In this document: one piece after another, positions 1 to 8,400 of the stretch
Layout: the number at the start of each line of letters is the position of its first letter
How positions within the stretch are numbered: the first letter of the stretch is position 1
Assembly (NCBI RefSeq): GCF_000282195.1
Contig: NZ_AKJT01000072.1
Location: 1-64,000 of the forward strand
Length of the DNA: 64,000 nt
Direction: 5' to 3'
Origin: Pseudomonas sp. GM18
GTDB taxonomy: Bacteria; Pseudomonadota; Gammaproteobacteria; Pseudomonadales; Pseudomonadaceae
Notes under the pieces: generated by a model
Seen by the model: the letters and a program-made list of their open reading frames with translations, nothing else
Told to the model about the DNA's origin: nothing
The model's database searches: none
Translations under genes and position numbers: made by a program

Positions 1-194
1 GCCAATCCCCAGATGAACACCTCCACTCAGCCTCCCGAAGGGGCGGGCAGATCAAGATCAAAAGCGGCAGGCGAGCTAACGCTCGGCCTGTTGAGTGGTG
101 AGGGGCGGGTGTATGCCGCTCCACTGTGGGAGAGGGCTTGCCCGCGAAGGCGGCCTGACAGCCGACCCACTTCTTTCGTCTGTACCTGAATGAT

Positions 195-246
195 CGTTCC
201 CACGCTCCCGCGTGGGAACGCCGCCAGGGACGCTCCGCGTTCCGCT
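195..246. repeat. REP-type hairpin element
   Basis: An 11-bp perfect inverted repeat, CGTTCCCACGC (195-205) and GCGTGGGAACG (210-220), with a 4-nt loop, followed by the related string GGGACGCTCCGCGTTCC. This is the familiar dispersed 'cgttcccacgctccgcgtgggaacg' repeat of fluorescent pseudomonads. The identification is from memory of the motif; copy number cannot be counted from this window. Confidence 0.7.
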
Positions 247-330
247 TTTGAATGTTTAATGGATGTGCCTGAACGCAGACCTTTCCCACGCATCTTTCAG
301 GTTGTCCGTCGGAAGCGGGCTCTCTAGTCT

Positions 331-440
331 TTGGCTGTCGCTGCGAAATCAGCGACCAGGAGTGGAAACCTGAAATCAGTAGGGCGAAAGCCCTCACGAC
401 CATAACGGCAAGTGATGGCTCCAATTGTGATCAGGAGCTG
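331..440 (+). promoter_or_regulatory. Candidate structured RNA leader of the DUF6124 gene
   Basis: Directly visible are a 7-bp perfect stem GTCGCTG/CAGCGAC (337-343 and 350-356) closed by a CGAAAT loop, and a second hairpin AGGGC-GAAA-GCCCT (381-394) with a GNRA tetraloop. They precede a Shine-Dalgarno AGGAG (433-437) and an ATG at 444. Two stable hairpins, one with a tetraloop, in the short space before a start codon suggest an RNA-level control element. This is inference; no known riboswitch class was recognised. Confidence 0.4.
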
Positions 441-443
441 AAA

Positions 444-815
444 ATGGACAACGGTAATTCCGATTCGAACTTCAACAAAACCAACCCAATCGCCGACGCC
501 TTGCGCGCCGAAGAGCTACTCAAAGACCGCGAAGCCACAAAGCGCGCGCTCGACTACTACCTCAATCCCCCCAAGCCTTACGCCGCAAGACCTCGTCGCC
601 CCAGCACGATGTACTTGGTTGCCCCCGACATGGGCACCGAGAGTCTCCTGGCACAAGCCTGCGAGTCATTGGCCTCGGCCAGTGTCCTGGCCAGCGATTT
701 CGCCACGAACCTGATCGGCCCGCAGCGCAATACAGTGTTGGCCATTCAGCAGATCATCATGCTGGCGGAATTGGCGGTGAATCGGGCGTTGGATAACGTC
801 GATCCGCAGACTTAA
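444..815 (+). CDS. DUF6124 family protein
   Basis: Small (123 aa) cytoplasmic protein of a family seen mainly in pseudomonads, function unknown. It has a variable, charged and proline-containing first half (residues 1-60). A more conserved helical second half follows from about residue 61 (VAPDMGTESLL, then a Ser/Ala-rich LASASVLASDFA stretch and an Ile/Leu/Ala helix ending NRALD). No signal peptide or membrane segment is seen. The ATG at 444 has a good AGGAG site 6 nt upstream. The gene is monocistronic and ends before a bidirectional terminator. The family assignment rests on recognised sequence pattern, not a search. Confidence 0.7.
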   Translation: MDNGNSDSNFNKTNPIADALRAEELLKDREATKRALDYYLNPPKPYAARPRRPSTMYLVAPDMGTESLLAQACESLASASVLASDFATNLIGPQRNTVLAIQQIIMLAELAVNRALDNVDPQT

Positions 816-890
816 GTCTGAATCACTGCGATGACGTCCGTGCTTTCATCACCAAGATGACGATCACAACCAGATTCTTCTGGCACAAAA

Positions 891-920
891 AAACGGCGAT
901 CACTTCGGTGATCGCCGTTT
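891..920. terminator. Bidirectional terminator
   Basis: A 13-bp perfect stem AAACGGCGATCAC/GTGATCGCCGTTT (891-903 and 908-920) with a TTCG tetraloop. It has an A-run on the left and T-rich sequence on the right, between convergent genes (DUF6124 on plus, SIMPL on minus). Confidence 0.85.
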
Positions 921-941
921 GTTTGTGCGCAGGTTATCGAA

Positions 942-1661
942 TCAAGGCATCAACACTTCAATAGCCCCATCCGCCGTCATGCTCACCTGACTGGTGCCTG
1001 CCTCAACTTCTGGCGTCACCGGTGCCGAATCCATGCCGGCGGCGGCTTTCATCATCATCGGCCCGCGCATGTACGGTTGTGGATAACCGTTGCTGTTGAG
1101 GTTCAGGTTGACGATTTTGTAGCTCTTGCCGCCCAGGGCGTCGGTGGCCAGTTGGGCGCGGGCCTTGAAGGCGGTCACGGCTTCTTTGAGCAGGGCGTCT
1201 TCGCTGGCTTTGCGGGTTGGGGTGGCGATGGCGAAGTCCATGCCGCCCATTTTCAGGTCGGTGAGCAGTTCGCCGGTGAGTTTGGACAGGGCGGCGAAGT
1301 CCGAGCTTTCCAGGCGCAGTTCGGCGCGTTCACGCCAGCCGGTGATTTTCTGGCCTTTGGTGTCGTAGATCGGGTAGCTGTTGCGGCTGCCCTGACGCAG
1401 GGTGATGTCCTTGACCTGCTTGGCCTGGGCCAGTGCCTTGTTCATGGTGGTGCTGACGTCGGCGGCGAGTTTGGCCGGGTCGGTGTTTTGTTCTTCGGTG
1501 TAGAGGGTCACGATCATCAGGTCGCGGGCCACTTCCTGGCTGACTTCGGCGCGCAGGGAGATCTGGTTGTAATGCAGCTCGTCGACGGCCAGGGCCGGGA
1601 GGCTGGCGGCGGTGCCAACGCTTAAGGCAAGAAGGGCGGCGCTGCGGCGCAATGTGTGCAT
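942..1661 (-). CDS. SIMPL (DUF541) domain periplasmic protein
   Basis: Predicted periplasmic protein of 239 aa with a Sec signal peptide (residues 1-25, cleavage near LPALA-VDE). One SIMPL/DUF541 domain fills most of the mature part; such domains are typically exported and of poorly defined function (some members affect oxidative stress tolerance). Visible features are the YNQISLRAEVSQEVARD opening, the internal YPIYD...GWRERAELRLES segment and a C-terminal Asn/Leu stretch (KIVNLNLNSNG). The ATG at 1661 has a strong AAGGAG site. It is monocistronic and converges on the DUF6124 gene. Confidence 0.8.
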   Translation of the reverse strand: MHTLRRSAALLALSVGTAASLPALAVDELHYNQISLRAEVSQEVARDLMIVTLYTEEQNTDPAKLAADVSTTMNKALAQAKQVKDITLRQGSRNSYPIYDTKGQKITGWRERAELRLESSDFAALSKLTGELLTDLKMGGMDFAIATPTRKASEDALLKEAVTAFKARAQLATDALGGKSYKIVNLNLNSNGYPQPYMRGPMMMKAAAGMDSAPVTPEVEAGTSQVSMTADGAIEVLMP

Positions 1662-1961
1662 GAAAAGCTCCTTGGACGATGCGCAGGGGTTAGGGTCCGA
1701 ACCTGCGTGAAACCATCAGACTCTAGCTTCAACGATACGGTTCGCCCAGTTACAACTTCTATACAGATGGAATGCAGGTGACCGCTTTGCGGTCAATCGC
1801 GGGCAAGCCACACACAGGGGAACGCATTTCAATGTGGGAGCGAGCCTTATAGACGCCACAATCCTTTCTGCCATGTGGTCGTTTGCCGCACTTTCGCCTC
1901 TCAGGCCCGCGGCTTGGTTATACTCCGTGCGATCCGCCTGGAGCGCTCATCAGGAGAGCTC
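1662..1961. other. Divergent promoter region between SIMPL gene and roxS
   Basis: No gene is seen. The region holds the divergent promoters. A REP-like fragment (gtgggagcgagcc, near 1840-1852) lies in it, and a TATACT hexamer at about 1919-1924 could be the -10 of roxS. The in-frame codons upstream of 1962 extend an open frame but have no ribosome-binding site. Confidence 0.4.
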
Positions 1962-3224
1962 ATGCTCGCCCCCGTACAACTGACTTCCGCCACTCGCCAG
2001 AACCTCTGGCGGCTGACTTTCATCCGGATTCTGGTGCTCGCCGCCCAAGCCGGCTCCGTGGGCCTGGCCTACTGGCTCGAACTGCTGCCGTTGCCGTGGG
2101 TGCAACTGGCGATGACACTGGGCTGTTCGACGCTGTTGTGTGTGTTCACCACCGTGCGCCTGCGCACTTCGTGGCCGGTCACCGAGCTTGAATACGCCCT
2201 GCAACTGGCCTGCGACCTGTTTATCCACAGTGCCTTGTTGTTTTTCTCCGGTGGCTCGACCAACCCGTTCGTCTCTTATTACCTGGTGCCGCTGACCATC
2301 GCCGCCGTGACGCTGCCATGGCGCTATTCGGTGATTCTGTCGGGTATCGCCCTGGCGCTGTATACGTTGCTGCTGGCACGGTTCTATCCGCTGGAAACCT
2401 TCCCCATCGCCCGGGAAAACCTGCAGATCTACGGTATGTGGCTGAGTTTTGCCCTGGCTGCCGCCGTCATCACCTTCTTTGCTGCACGCATGGCCGAAGA
2501 GCTGCGCCGTCAGGAAGAGCTGCGCGCGATCCGCCGCGAGGAGGGCCTGCGAGATCAGCAATTGCTGGCCGTCGCGACTCAGGCTGCCGGTGCCGCCCAT
2601 GAACTGGGCACGCCGCTGGCGACCATGAGCGTGTTGCTCAAAGAGATGCAGCAGGATCACCCCGACCCGATGTTGCAGGACGATTTGAAGGTTTTGCAGG
2701 ATCAGGTCAAGTTGTGCAAGGAAACCTTGCAGCAACTGGTGCGCGCCGCCGAGGCCAATCGTCGTATGGCGGTGGAGATGCAGGATGTCACCGACTGGCT
2801 CGACGAAGCGCTCAACCGCTGGCACCTGATGCGTCCTGAGGCGAGTTATCGCTTCCAGCGTTTGGGCCAAGGGACCGTGCCGCGCATGGCGCCACCGCCG
2901 GACCTGACCCAAGCCCTGCTGAATTTGTTGAACAACGCTGCCGATGCCTGCCCCGAAGGGCTGCAAGTAACCCTGGACTGGAATGCCGAAGACCTGACCA
3001 TCAGCATTCGCGACCATGGTGCCGGTGTGCCATTGGCCATTGCCGAGCAGATCGGCAAACCGTTTTTTACCACCAAGGGCAAAGGTTTCGGCCTGGGCCT
3101 GTTTTTGAGCAAGGCCAGCGTGACACGCGCCGGCGGCTCAGTGAAACTCTACAGTCATGAGGAAGGCGGCACGCTCACCGAGCTGCGCCTGCCCCGTGTC
3201 GCCCGAGGAGACGAACATGAGTGA
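1962..3224 (+). CDS. roxS: Sensor histidine kinase RoxS (RegB/PrrB family)
   Basis: Membrane redox sensor kinase of the RegB/PrrB/RoxS family (420 aa), which in pseudomonads controls respiratory oxidase genes through RoxR. Several membrane helices occupy residues 20-175. The RegB quinone-sensing heptapeptide GGSTNPF is at 97-103. The H-box AAGAAHELGTPLATM carries the phospho-accepting His213, and the C-terminal ATPase has LLNLLNNAADAC (N box) and DHGAGVP plus GKGFGLGLFLS (G boxes). I start at the ATG at 1962, which follows CAGGAGAGCTC, rather than an upstream in-frame codon at 1875. Its stop overlaps roxR by 8 bp, so the two are translationally coupled. Confidence 0.9.
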   Translation: MLAPVQLTSATRQNLWRLTFIRILVLAAQAGSVGLAYWLELLPLPWVQLAMTLGCSTLLCVFTTVRLRTSWPVTELEYALQLACDLFIHSALLFFSGGSTNPFVSYYLVPLTIAAVTLPWRYSVILSGIALALYTLLLARFYPLETFPIARENLQIYGMWLSFALAAAVITFFAARMAEELRRQEELRAIRREEGLRDQQLLAVATQAAGAAHELGTPLATMSVLLKEMQQDHPDPMLQDDLKVLQDQVKLCKETLQQLVRAAEANRRMAVEMQDVTDWLDEALNRWHLMRPEASYRFQRLGQGTVPRMAPPPDLTQALLNLLNNAADACPEGLQVTLDWNAEDLTISIRDHGAGVPLAIAEQIGKPFFTTKGKGFGLGLFLSKASVTRAGGSVKLYSHEEGGTLTELRLPRVARGDEHE

Positions 3225-3777
3225 CGAGATCCAAGTTGAAGGCGAAGAACTGCCGCATTTGCTGCTGGTAGACGACGACGCAACCTTCACCCGCGTGATG
3301 GCCCGCGCCATGGCCCGCCGTGGTTTTCGCGTCAGCACCGCCGGTTCCGCCGAAGAGGGCCTGACCATCGCCCAGGCCGATATCCCGGATTACGCCGCGC
3401 TGGACCTGAAAATGGACGGCGATTCGGGCCTGGTGTTGCTGCCCAAGCTGCTCGAACTCGACCCGGACATGCGCGTGGTGATCCTCACCGGTTACTCGAG
3501 CATTGCCACCGCCGTCGAGGCAATCAAGCGCGGCGCCTGCAATTATCTGTGCAAACCGGCGGATGCCGATGACGTGCTGGCCGCGCTGCTCTCCGAACAC
3601 GCCGACCTCGACTCGCTGGTGCCGGAAAACCCGATGTCCGTGGACCGCCTCCAGTGGGAGCACATCCAGCGCGTCCTGACCGAGCACGAAGGCAACATCT
3701 CCGCCACTGCCCGCGCCTTGGGCATGCACCGCCGCACGCTGCAGCGCAAACTGCAGAAGCGTCCGGTCCGTCGCTGA
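3217..3777 (+). CDS. roxR: Response regulator RoxR (RegA/PrrA/ActR family)
   Basis: Cytoplasmic response regulator (186 aa), partner of RoxS. The receiver domain spans about residues 12-125, with the acidic pair DDD (19-21), phospho-acceptor Asp63 (ALDLKMDGDSG) and the conserved KPAD lysine. A Fis-type helix-turn-helix lies at the very C-terminus (NISATARALGMHRRTLQRKLQ), preceded by a short linker, as in RegA/PrrA. The start at 3217 (GAGGAGACGAAC then ATG) overlaps the roxS stop. A longer frame starting at 3157 is not supported. A strong terminator follows. Confidence 0.9.
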   Translation: MSDEIQVEGEELPHLLLVDDDATFTRVMARAMARRGFRVSTAGSAEEGLTIAQADIPDYAALDLKMDGDSGLVLLPKLLELDPDMRVVILTGYSSIATAVEAIKRGACNYLCKPADADDVLAALLSEHADLDSLVPENPMSVDRLQWEHIQRVLTEHEGNISATARALGMHRRTLQRKLQKRPVRR

Positions 3778-3812
3778 ACGAGCGCTGAACGGTTATCGCC
3801 AGCCCTCGCGAT

Positions 3813-3855
3813 CACACGCGCCGATCATCTATGATCGGTTCGTGTGTGTTTTTTT
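3813..3855 (+). terminator. Rho-independent terminator of roxSR
   Basis: Long stem made of CACACG with CGTGTG and CCGATCAT with ATGATCGG, interrupted by a small internal loop, then a run of seven T residues. It lies between roxR and the ABC transporter gene. Confidence 0.8.
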
Positions 3856-3873
3856 CTTTATCGAGCCTTATCC

Positions 3874-5601
3874 ATGAATCAGAACGCTGAATATTCCGCG
3901 GTCAACGATGCTGTGCGCGGGCAGTTTTTCCGCAAAGTCTGGGCGATCATCACGCCCTACTGGCAAAGCGAAGAGAAGGCCAAGGCCTGGACGCTGCTGA
4001 TTGCGGTGATCGCACTGTCGCTGATCAGCGTGGGGATCTCGGTGTGGTTCAACACCTGGTACAAAGATTTCTACAACGCCCTGCAAAAGAAGGATGAAGC
4101 CGCGTTCTGGCAGCTGATTCTGTATTTCTGCGCGATTGCGGCTGTGGCGATTGTCGGTGCCGTGTACCGGCTCTATTTGACGCAGATGCTGACCATCCGC
4201 TGGCGAGCCTGGTTGACCGAGAAACACTTCGCCCGCTGGCTCGGCAACAAAAACTATTACCAGCTGGAGCAGGGCGGTTACACCGATAACCCGGACCAGC
4301 GGATTTCCGAAGACCTCAACAATTTCACGTCCAATACCCTTGAGCTGGGTATCGGGCTGCTGCGCAATATCGTCAGCCTGGTGTCGTTCTCGATCATTCT
4401 GTGGGGCGTGTCGGGCAGTATTGAAGTCTTCGGTATTACTATTCCCGGCTACATGTTCTGGTGCGTACTGGTTTACGCAGTGGTAGGCAGCTGGCTGACG
4501 CATTTGATCGGTCGTCGATTGATCGGTCTGAACAACCAACAACAACGCTTCGAAGCCGACCTGCGTTTCTCCATGGTGCGGATTCGCGAGAATGCCGAAA
4601 GCATCGCGTTGTACAACGGAGAGCCGAACGAAAATCGTCGATTGAGCGGCCGCTTCGGAATGGTCTGGCATAACTTCTGGGACATCATGAAAGTGTCCAA
4701 GCGCCTGACATTCTTCACCGCCGGTTACAGCCAGGCGGCCATCATCTTCCCGTTCATCGTTGCCTCGCCGCGTTACCTCGCCGGCAAGATCGAGCTCGGT
4801 GAACTGATGCAAATCAGCTCGGCGTTCGGCAATGTGCAGGAAAGCTTCAGCTGGTTTATCAGTGCGTATCAGAACCTCGCCTCATGGCGTGCCACCTGTG
4901 ACCGTCTGCTCAGCTTCCGCCAGGCCATGACCGACAACGAAGAGCGCCAGCCAGCCATCGACGTCCAGAACCACGGCGAAGAACTGAAAATCCACAACCT
5001 GGGCCTCGATCTGGCCGACGGTCGTCACCTGCTGACCAACGCCGATATGGCGGTGGAAGAGGGCGAGCGCGTCATGCTCAGCGGCCGCTCCGGCAGCGGT
5101 AAGTCGACCTTGCTGCGAGCCATGGGGCATCTGTGGCCGACCGGCCACGGCAGTATTCGCCTGCCGTCGGCGCGTTATCTGTTCCTGCCGCAAAAGCCTT
5201 ATTTGCCGATTGGCAGCCTGCGTGAAGCCCTGAGTTATCCACAACCTGGCGATACCTATACGCAGGAACGCTACGTTCACGTGTTGGAAACCTGTCGTTT
5301 GCCGCACCTGATTTCCCGTCTGGATGAAGCGAACCACTGGCAGCGCATGCTCTCGCCGGGTGAGCAGCAACGTCTGGCCTTCGCCCGTGCGCTGCTGTAT
5401 GCGCCGCAATGGCTGTACATGGACGAAGCCACCTCGGCGATGGACGAAGAGGACGAAGCGTCGCTGTATCAGGCGTTGATCGATGAGTTGCCGGGCTTGA
5501 GCATTGTCAGCGTCGGCCATCGCAGCAGCCTGAAACGTTTCCATCCTCGGCATGTGCGCATCGAGAATGGCCATCTGGTGGACCAGGCCGTGACCGCCTG
5601 A
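3874..5601 (+). CDS. ABC transporter, fused permease/ATPase (YddA/SbmA-BacA type)
   Basis: Inner-membrane half-transporter of 575 aa with fused membrane and nucleotide-binding domains; acts as a homodimer. The N-terminal SbmA/BacA-like membrane domain has helices at about 35-55, 85-105, 170-195 and 200-225 and characteristic WFNTWYKDFYNALQ and NPDQRISEDLNNFT motifs. The ATPase domain shows Walker A GRSGSGKST (about 404-412), signature LSPGEQQ (about 492), Walker B WLYMDEAT and H-loop VGHRS. Relatives transport peptides, vitamins or long-chain CoA; the substrate here is unknown. The ATG at 3874 is chosen because conserved sequence starts there. Monocistronic. Confidence 0.85.
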   Translation: MNQNAEYSAVNDAVRGQFFRKVWAIITPYWQSEEKAKAWTLLIAVIALSLISVGISVWFNTWYKDFYNALQKKDEAAFWQLILYFCAIAAVAIVGAVYRLYLTQMLTIRWRAWLTEKHFARWLGNKNYYQLEQGGYTDNPDQRISEDLNNFTSNTLELGIGLLRNIVSLVSFSIILWGVSGSIEVFGITIPGYMFWCVLVYAVVGSWLTHLIGRRLIGLNNQQQRFEADLRFSMVRIRENAESIALYNGEPNENRRLSGRFGMVWHNFWDIMKVSKRLTFFTAGYSQAAIIFPFIVASPRYLAGKIELGELMQISSAFGNVQESFSWFISAYQNLASWRATCDRLLSFRQAMTDNEERQPAIDVQNHGEELKIHNLGLDLADGRHLLTNADMAVEEGERVMLSGRSGSGKSTLLRAMGHLWPTGHGSIRLPSARYLFLPQKPYLPIGSLREALSYPQPGDTYTQERYVHVLETCRLPHLISRLDEANHWQRMLSPGEQQRLAFARALLYAPQWLYMDEATSAMDEEDEASLYQALIDELPGLSIVSVGHRSSLKRFHPRHVRIENGHLVDQAVTA

Positions 5602-5614
5602 ACATCCCCCCTGT

Positions 5615-5629
5615 GGTGATCGTACAACC
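5615..5629. promoter_or_regulatory. Candidate operator of the FCD-type regulator (autoregulatory copy)
   Basis: The 15-mer GGTGATCGTACAACC is the reverse complement of GGTTGTACGATCACC, which differs at one base from GGTTGTACGATGACC in the kdgD promoter (8518-8532). It lies just upstream of a TATGAT -10-like hexamer (5639-5644), where bound protein would cover the -35 region of the regulator gene. Shared operators in front of a regulator and its targets are usual for the FadR/FCD family; function here is inferred. Confidence 0.6.
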
Positions 5630-5680
5630 TGCATACGCTATGATGCGGTTTCAGCCGTTTTTTCGAGACAGACGTTCACC

Positions 5681-6430
5681 ATGGAAAACCCGATCGACGC
5701 ACCTCGCCTCCCTCGCAAGCGCCGCAGCCTCGCACAGGAATTGGTGACGGTGTTGTCCGAGCAGATCCGCGACGGTCAGCTCAAGCGTGGCGACAAGTTA
5801 CCCACCGAGTCGGCGATCATGGATGCCCATGGCGTCAGCCGCACCGTGGTGCGCGAAGCGATTTCCCGTTTGCAGGCCGCAGGCCAGGTGGAAACCCGTC
5901 ACGGCATCGGCACCTTTGTGCTCGACACTCCGAGCCCGAGTGGTTTTCGTATCGACCCGGCGACCGTGGTGACCTTGCGCGACGTATTGGCCATTCTGGA
6001 ACTGCGCATCAGCCTGGAAGTGGAGTCCGCCGGCCTTGCCGCGCAACGTCGCAGCCCTGAGCAGTTGGCGGCGATGCGTGAGGCGCTGGACGCCCTCAAC
6101 GAAAGTGCCGCCCACGCCGGCGATGCCGTGGCATCGGATTTCCAGTTCCACCTGCAAATCGCCCTGGCTACCGGCAACCGTTACTTCACCGACATCATGA
6201 CCCACCTGGGCACCAGCATCATTCCGCGTACACGCCTGAACTCCGCGCGCCTGGCCCATGACGACCAACAGCACTACATGAGTCGCCTGAGCCGTGAACA
6301 CGAAGAGATTTACGACGCGATCGCGCGTCAGGATTCCGATGCGGCGCGGGCGGCGATGCGTTTGCACCTGACCAATAGCCGCGAGCGGCTGCGCCAGGCC
6401 CATGAAGAGGCGCAGGCGCAGCGCGGATGA
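5681..6430 (+). CDS. GntR-family (FadR/FCD subfamily) regulator, probable galactarate cluster regulator
   Basis: DNA-binding regulator of 249 aa. The winged helix-turn-helix spans residues 12-80 (KLPTESAIMDAHGVSRTVVREAISRLQAAG, then the wing RHGIGTFV). The FCD effector domain spans 95-240, with an ELRISLEVESAGLAA helix and metal/ligand-site residues in DFQFHLQIALATGN and REHEEIYDAI...AMRLHL. It lies upstream of the galactarate genes (kdgD onward), separated by an inserted minus-strand operon, and shares an operator-like sequence with the kdgD promoter. The likely ligand is a hexarate or 5-keto-4-deoxyglucarate (inference). Confidence 0.8.
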   Translation: MENPIDAPRLPRKRRSLAQELVTVLSEQIRDGQLKRGDKLPTESAIMDAHGVSRTVVREAISRLQAAGQVETRHGIGTFVLDTPSPSGFRIDPATVVTLRDVLAILELRISLEVESAGLAAQRRSPEQLAAMREALDALNESAAHAGDAVASDFQFHLQIALATGNRYFTDIMTHLGTSIIPRTRLNSARLAHDDQQHYMSRLSREHEEIYDAIARQDSDAARAAMRLHLTNSRERLRQAHEEAQAQRG

Positions 6431-6509
6431 AGCTTCAGTGGCCGCGATCGGCCCAGTTTGCCACGTTAGACGGATGTATCGAATCGCCTATGCAACGATG
6501 GGCGTTTGT

Positions 6510-6713
6510 TCAAGGCTTGTAAGGTTCGGTTTCAAGCATGACGTCGGTGATTGGCTGATCGATGTCGAAAGGGATGACCAGCGTCCTTTTGGTGACGACG
6601 TACTGTTCATCCAGACCTTCGAACTGCAGGATATCCGACGCATAGATAATGCCGTCAAACATGATTTTCTGACGCTTGCCGACCGCATGTTTCAACGTAT
6701 AGGTAACGTTCAT
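6510..6713 (-). CDS. Small protein (67 aa) of the SOS-box operon
   Basis: Unrecognised protein rich in beta-forming residues (NVTYTLKHAVGKRQKIMFDGIIYASD...TLVIPFDIDQPITDVMLE). It has no signal peptide or membrane segment. I prefer the ATG at 6713, which has AAGGA 8 nt upstream, over an in-frame GTG at 6743. It is the last of three co-directional genes after a 115-bp gap. Its role is unknown; position suggests an accessory or immunity-like partner of the large PLC-like protein, which is speculation. Confidence 0.55.
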   Translation of the reverse strand: MNVTYTLKHAVGKRQKIMFDGIIYASDILQFEGLDEQYVVTKRTLVIPFDIDQPITDVMLETEPYKP

Positions 6714-6828
6714 GAGCAGATCCTTCGCAGAGAGTGTGGTCACTCAACGTAGGGGGAAACCTGTCGGCGACGATACTGTAAGAACTTGCAGTTTCGACGA
6801 ACGGTCTTCAGCGTCAGAAGATTGAAGC

Positions 6829-7014
6829 TTATTTGTTTATTGAACGATCCACTCTCACCGCCAACGCCGCTGACCCAGGACGGGCATCGAATCGTATCTG
6901 CCCTTGGTTATCTACAATCGCGCTGGCAATCGGTTTGCCATCAGCCAACAACTCCAACGGCGCTCCTTTCATTGATTGTCCCGAGGCCAGTTCCAGTTTC
7001 AATTTGATGGTCAT
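6829..7014 (-). CDS. Small beta-rich protein (61 aa), coupled to the PLC-like gene
   Basis: Unrecognised 61-aa protein with alternating hydrophobic residues (MTIKLKLELASG...APLELLADGKPIASAIVDNQGQIRF), resembling a small immunoglobulin-like or prealbumin-like beta sandwich. No export signal is seen. A strong AAGGAG ribosome-binding site overlaps the stop codon of the upstream 444-aa gene, 11 nt away, so the two are almost certainly co-translated from one mRNA. The tight coupling argues that it is a real gene although it is short. Confidence 0.6.
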   Translation of the reverse strand: MTIKLKLELASGQSMKGAPLELLADGKPIASAIVDNQGQIRFDARPGSAALAVRVDRSINK

Positions 7015-7025
7015 CAGTGATCTCC

Positions 7026-8360
7026 TTATCGGTTATTGATCGGTGAATTAACAGCGTCTGTCGGGTGGTAGTCCTTGAGCAACAGATAAGTGCTCCAGCC
7101 CCACCAATCATCCACGGTGGCGGTATCGTTCAGGTTGTTGACGTCCTTGCGCCGTAGCACCTTGCCGCCCTCAACCTTGAACAGCGGTGAGAAATTGCCC
7201 GTCGGGTTCAACACCGCTTGCAGGTCAGGCAGCCTTTTCAATGCAGCAAAGCTGCCGGCCGACGGGGCGATGCCACTGAGGTACGCCGCGAACACTTCAT
7301 CCGCAGACACCTGGACTGCCTGATTCACCTGGGCACGATTGGCGCTGTCGATCGCGTCGAAGTAACGTTTGTCGCCATACGCGTGCCAGCGATCGCCGTT
7401 GCCATTGCGCACATTGAGGCCGAACTTGCTGTCTTCGTCGTGCATGAAACGGGTGATCAGCGAGCCCAGATCACTCGGCGTGACTGCCGCCGCCAACTGT
7501 TTGCGCGGCACTCGCAAATGCCCTGCGGAAAACAGATCGGTGAGGGAGTGGTCGGCAAAAGCGTTCATCGCATAGGCCAGCTCCAACAGCTTTTCATCGC
7601 CGCTGTTGTGGGCCAGCACCGCTTGTTGCAACGCGGCCGTGTGCCCGGCGATGTAAGCCAGCAGCGCCCATTCGCCAAAGTGGTCGGCATTGTTGGCGGC
7701 CAGTTTCAGATAACGCCCCAAAGGAAACAGCGCCGAGACGAAACTGCCGCCGCCGGTGATCTTGTTCCACTCTTCCGACAACGTATCTCCGAGGGTTTCA
7801 TAAGCCTCGTGAGGCTGTTTACCGTCCTTGATCGCCTGATTGACCGCGGCGATTTCCTTTTGCATCACACCAAGAATCAGCTTCGCCTCGGCGTTTGACG
7901 CCGGCAGTACCGCCAGGGAGTTGAAGGCGTTGGTAAAGCGCTGGATTCGCTCTTGGGCTGTTGCACCTTCGTTGATCGGTTGTTCGGGAACTCCATAAAA
8001 ATCACCCCCCAGCGCGATCACTTGACCATAGGTCAATGCCAGGCCGTTGGGCAGATGCAACGCCACCTGCCAGGCCGGTAGCGCAGGTGCATCCTTGACG
8101 AAACGCAGCAGGGTGCTGTCGCCGATCGCGGTATGTTCTGCACCCTCGAACCTCAACGGGGGCAAGCCTTTCAGCGGATTTTTCGGTGGCGTCGGCAGCC
8201 GGCCACGGCGCTGATGTTTGAGGCGGTGATGACTTCCGGCTGTGAGTTTTAGCGTGGCGCCATCGCCGGAAATGGCGATGCCATGCTCGGTAAAAAGATC
8301 ATCCAGATCGGCAATGATCTGTCGGGTATTTTCCTTCGGGTGTGCATGTAGACCTGACAT
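7026..8360 (-). CDS. Zinc-phospholipase C / P1-nuclease-fold-like protein, SOS-box controlled
   Basis: Large protein (444 aa) without signal peptide. The N-terminus (1-70) is polar and Arg/Pro-rich. The core carries a His/Asp pattern typical of trinuclear-zinc PLC, S1/P1 nuclease or HET-C-like helical folds: GGDFYG (118-123), NADHFGEW with His227, His240, ADHSLTDLFSAGHLR with Asp270, His271, Asp275 and His281, HDED (307-310) and DRWHAYGDKR (323-332). This suggests a metal-dependent phosphoesterase acting on lipid or nucleic acid. AAGGAG precedes the ATG at 8360, and a LexA-type palindrome lies 41 bp upstream. First gene of a three-gene operon. The substrate is unknown; PLC versus nuclease cannot be decided by eye. 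Confidence 0.6.
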   Translation of the reverse strand: MSGLHAHPKENTRQIIADLDDLFTEHGIAISGDGATLKLTAGSHHRLKHQRRGRLPTPPKNPLKGLPPLRFEGAEHTAIGDSTLLRFVKDAPALPAWQVALHLPNGLALTYGQVIALGGDFYGVPEQPINEGATAQERIQRFTNAFNSLAVLPASNAEAKLILGVMQKEIAAVNQAIKDGKQPHEAYETLGDTLSEEWNKITGGGSFVSALFPLGRYLKLAANNADHFGEWALLAYIAGHTAALQQAVLAHNSGDEKLLELAYAMNAFADHSLTDLFSAGHLRVPRKQLAAAVTPSDLGSLITRFMHDEDSKFGLNVRNGNGDRWHAYGDKRYFDAIDSANRAQVNQAVQVSADEVFAAYLSGIAPSAGSFAALKRLPDLQAVLNPTGNFSPLFKVEGGKVLRRKDVNNLNDTATVDDWWGWSTYLLLKDYHPTDAVNSPINNR

Positions 8361-8400
8361 TTCTAGCTCCTTGATATGTCGTAGGCAAAGTTCAAATTAA

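Larger units (their letters stand above)
1..443. other. Intergenic region, left edge
   Basis: No convincing protein gene is visible here. The stretch holds a REP-type hairpin (about 195-220 with a trailing copy of the same GC-rich motif to 246) and, from about 331 to 440, the structured leader of the DUF6124 gene. A short open frame on the minus strand lies across the REP element and looks fortuitous. Confidence 0.6.

Noticed and set aside
27..293. 88-aa open frame on the minus strand at the left edge
   Set aside because: It runs across a REP-type palindrome and has no family-like sequence or good ribosome-binding site.
1950..3017. 355-aa antisense frame in roxS
   Set aside because: Shadow of RoxS, whose H-box and redox motif are intact.
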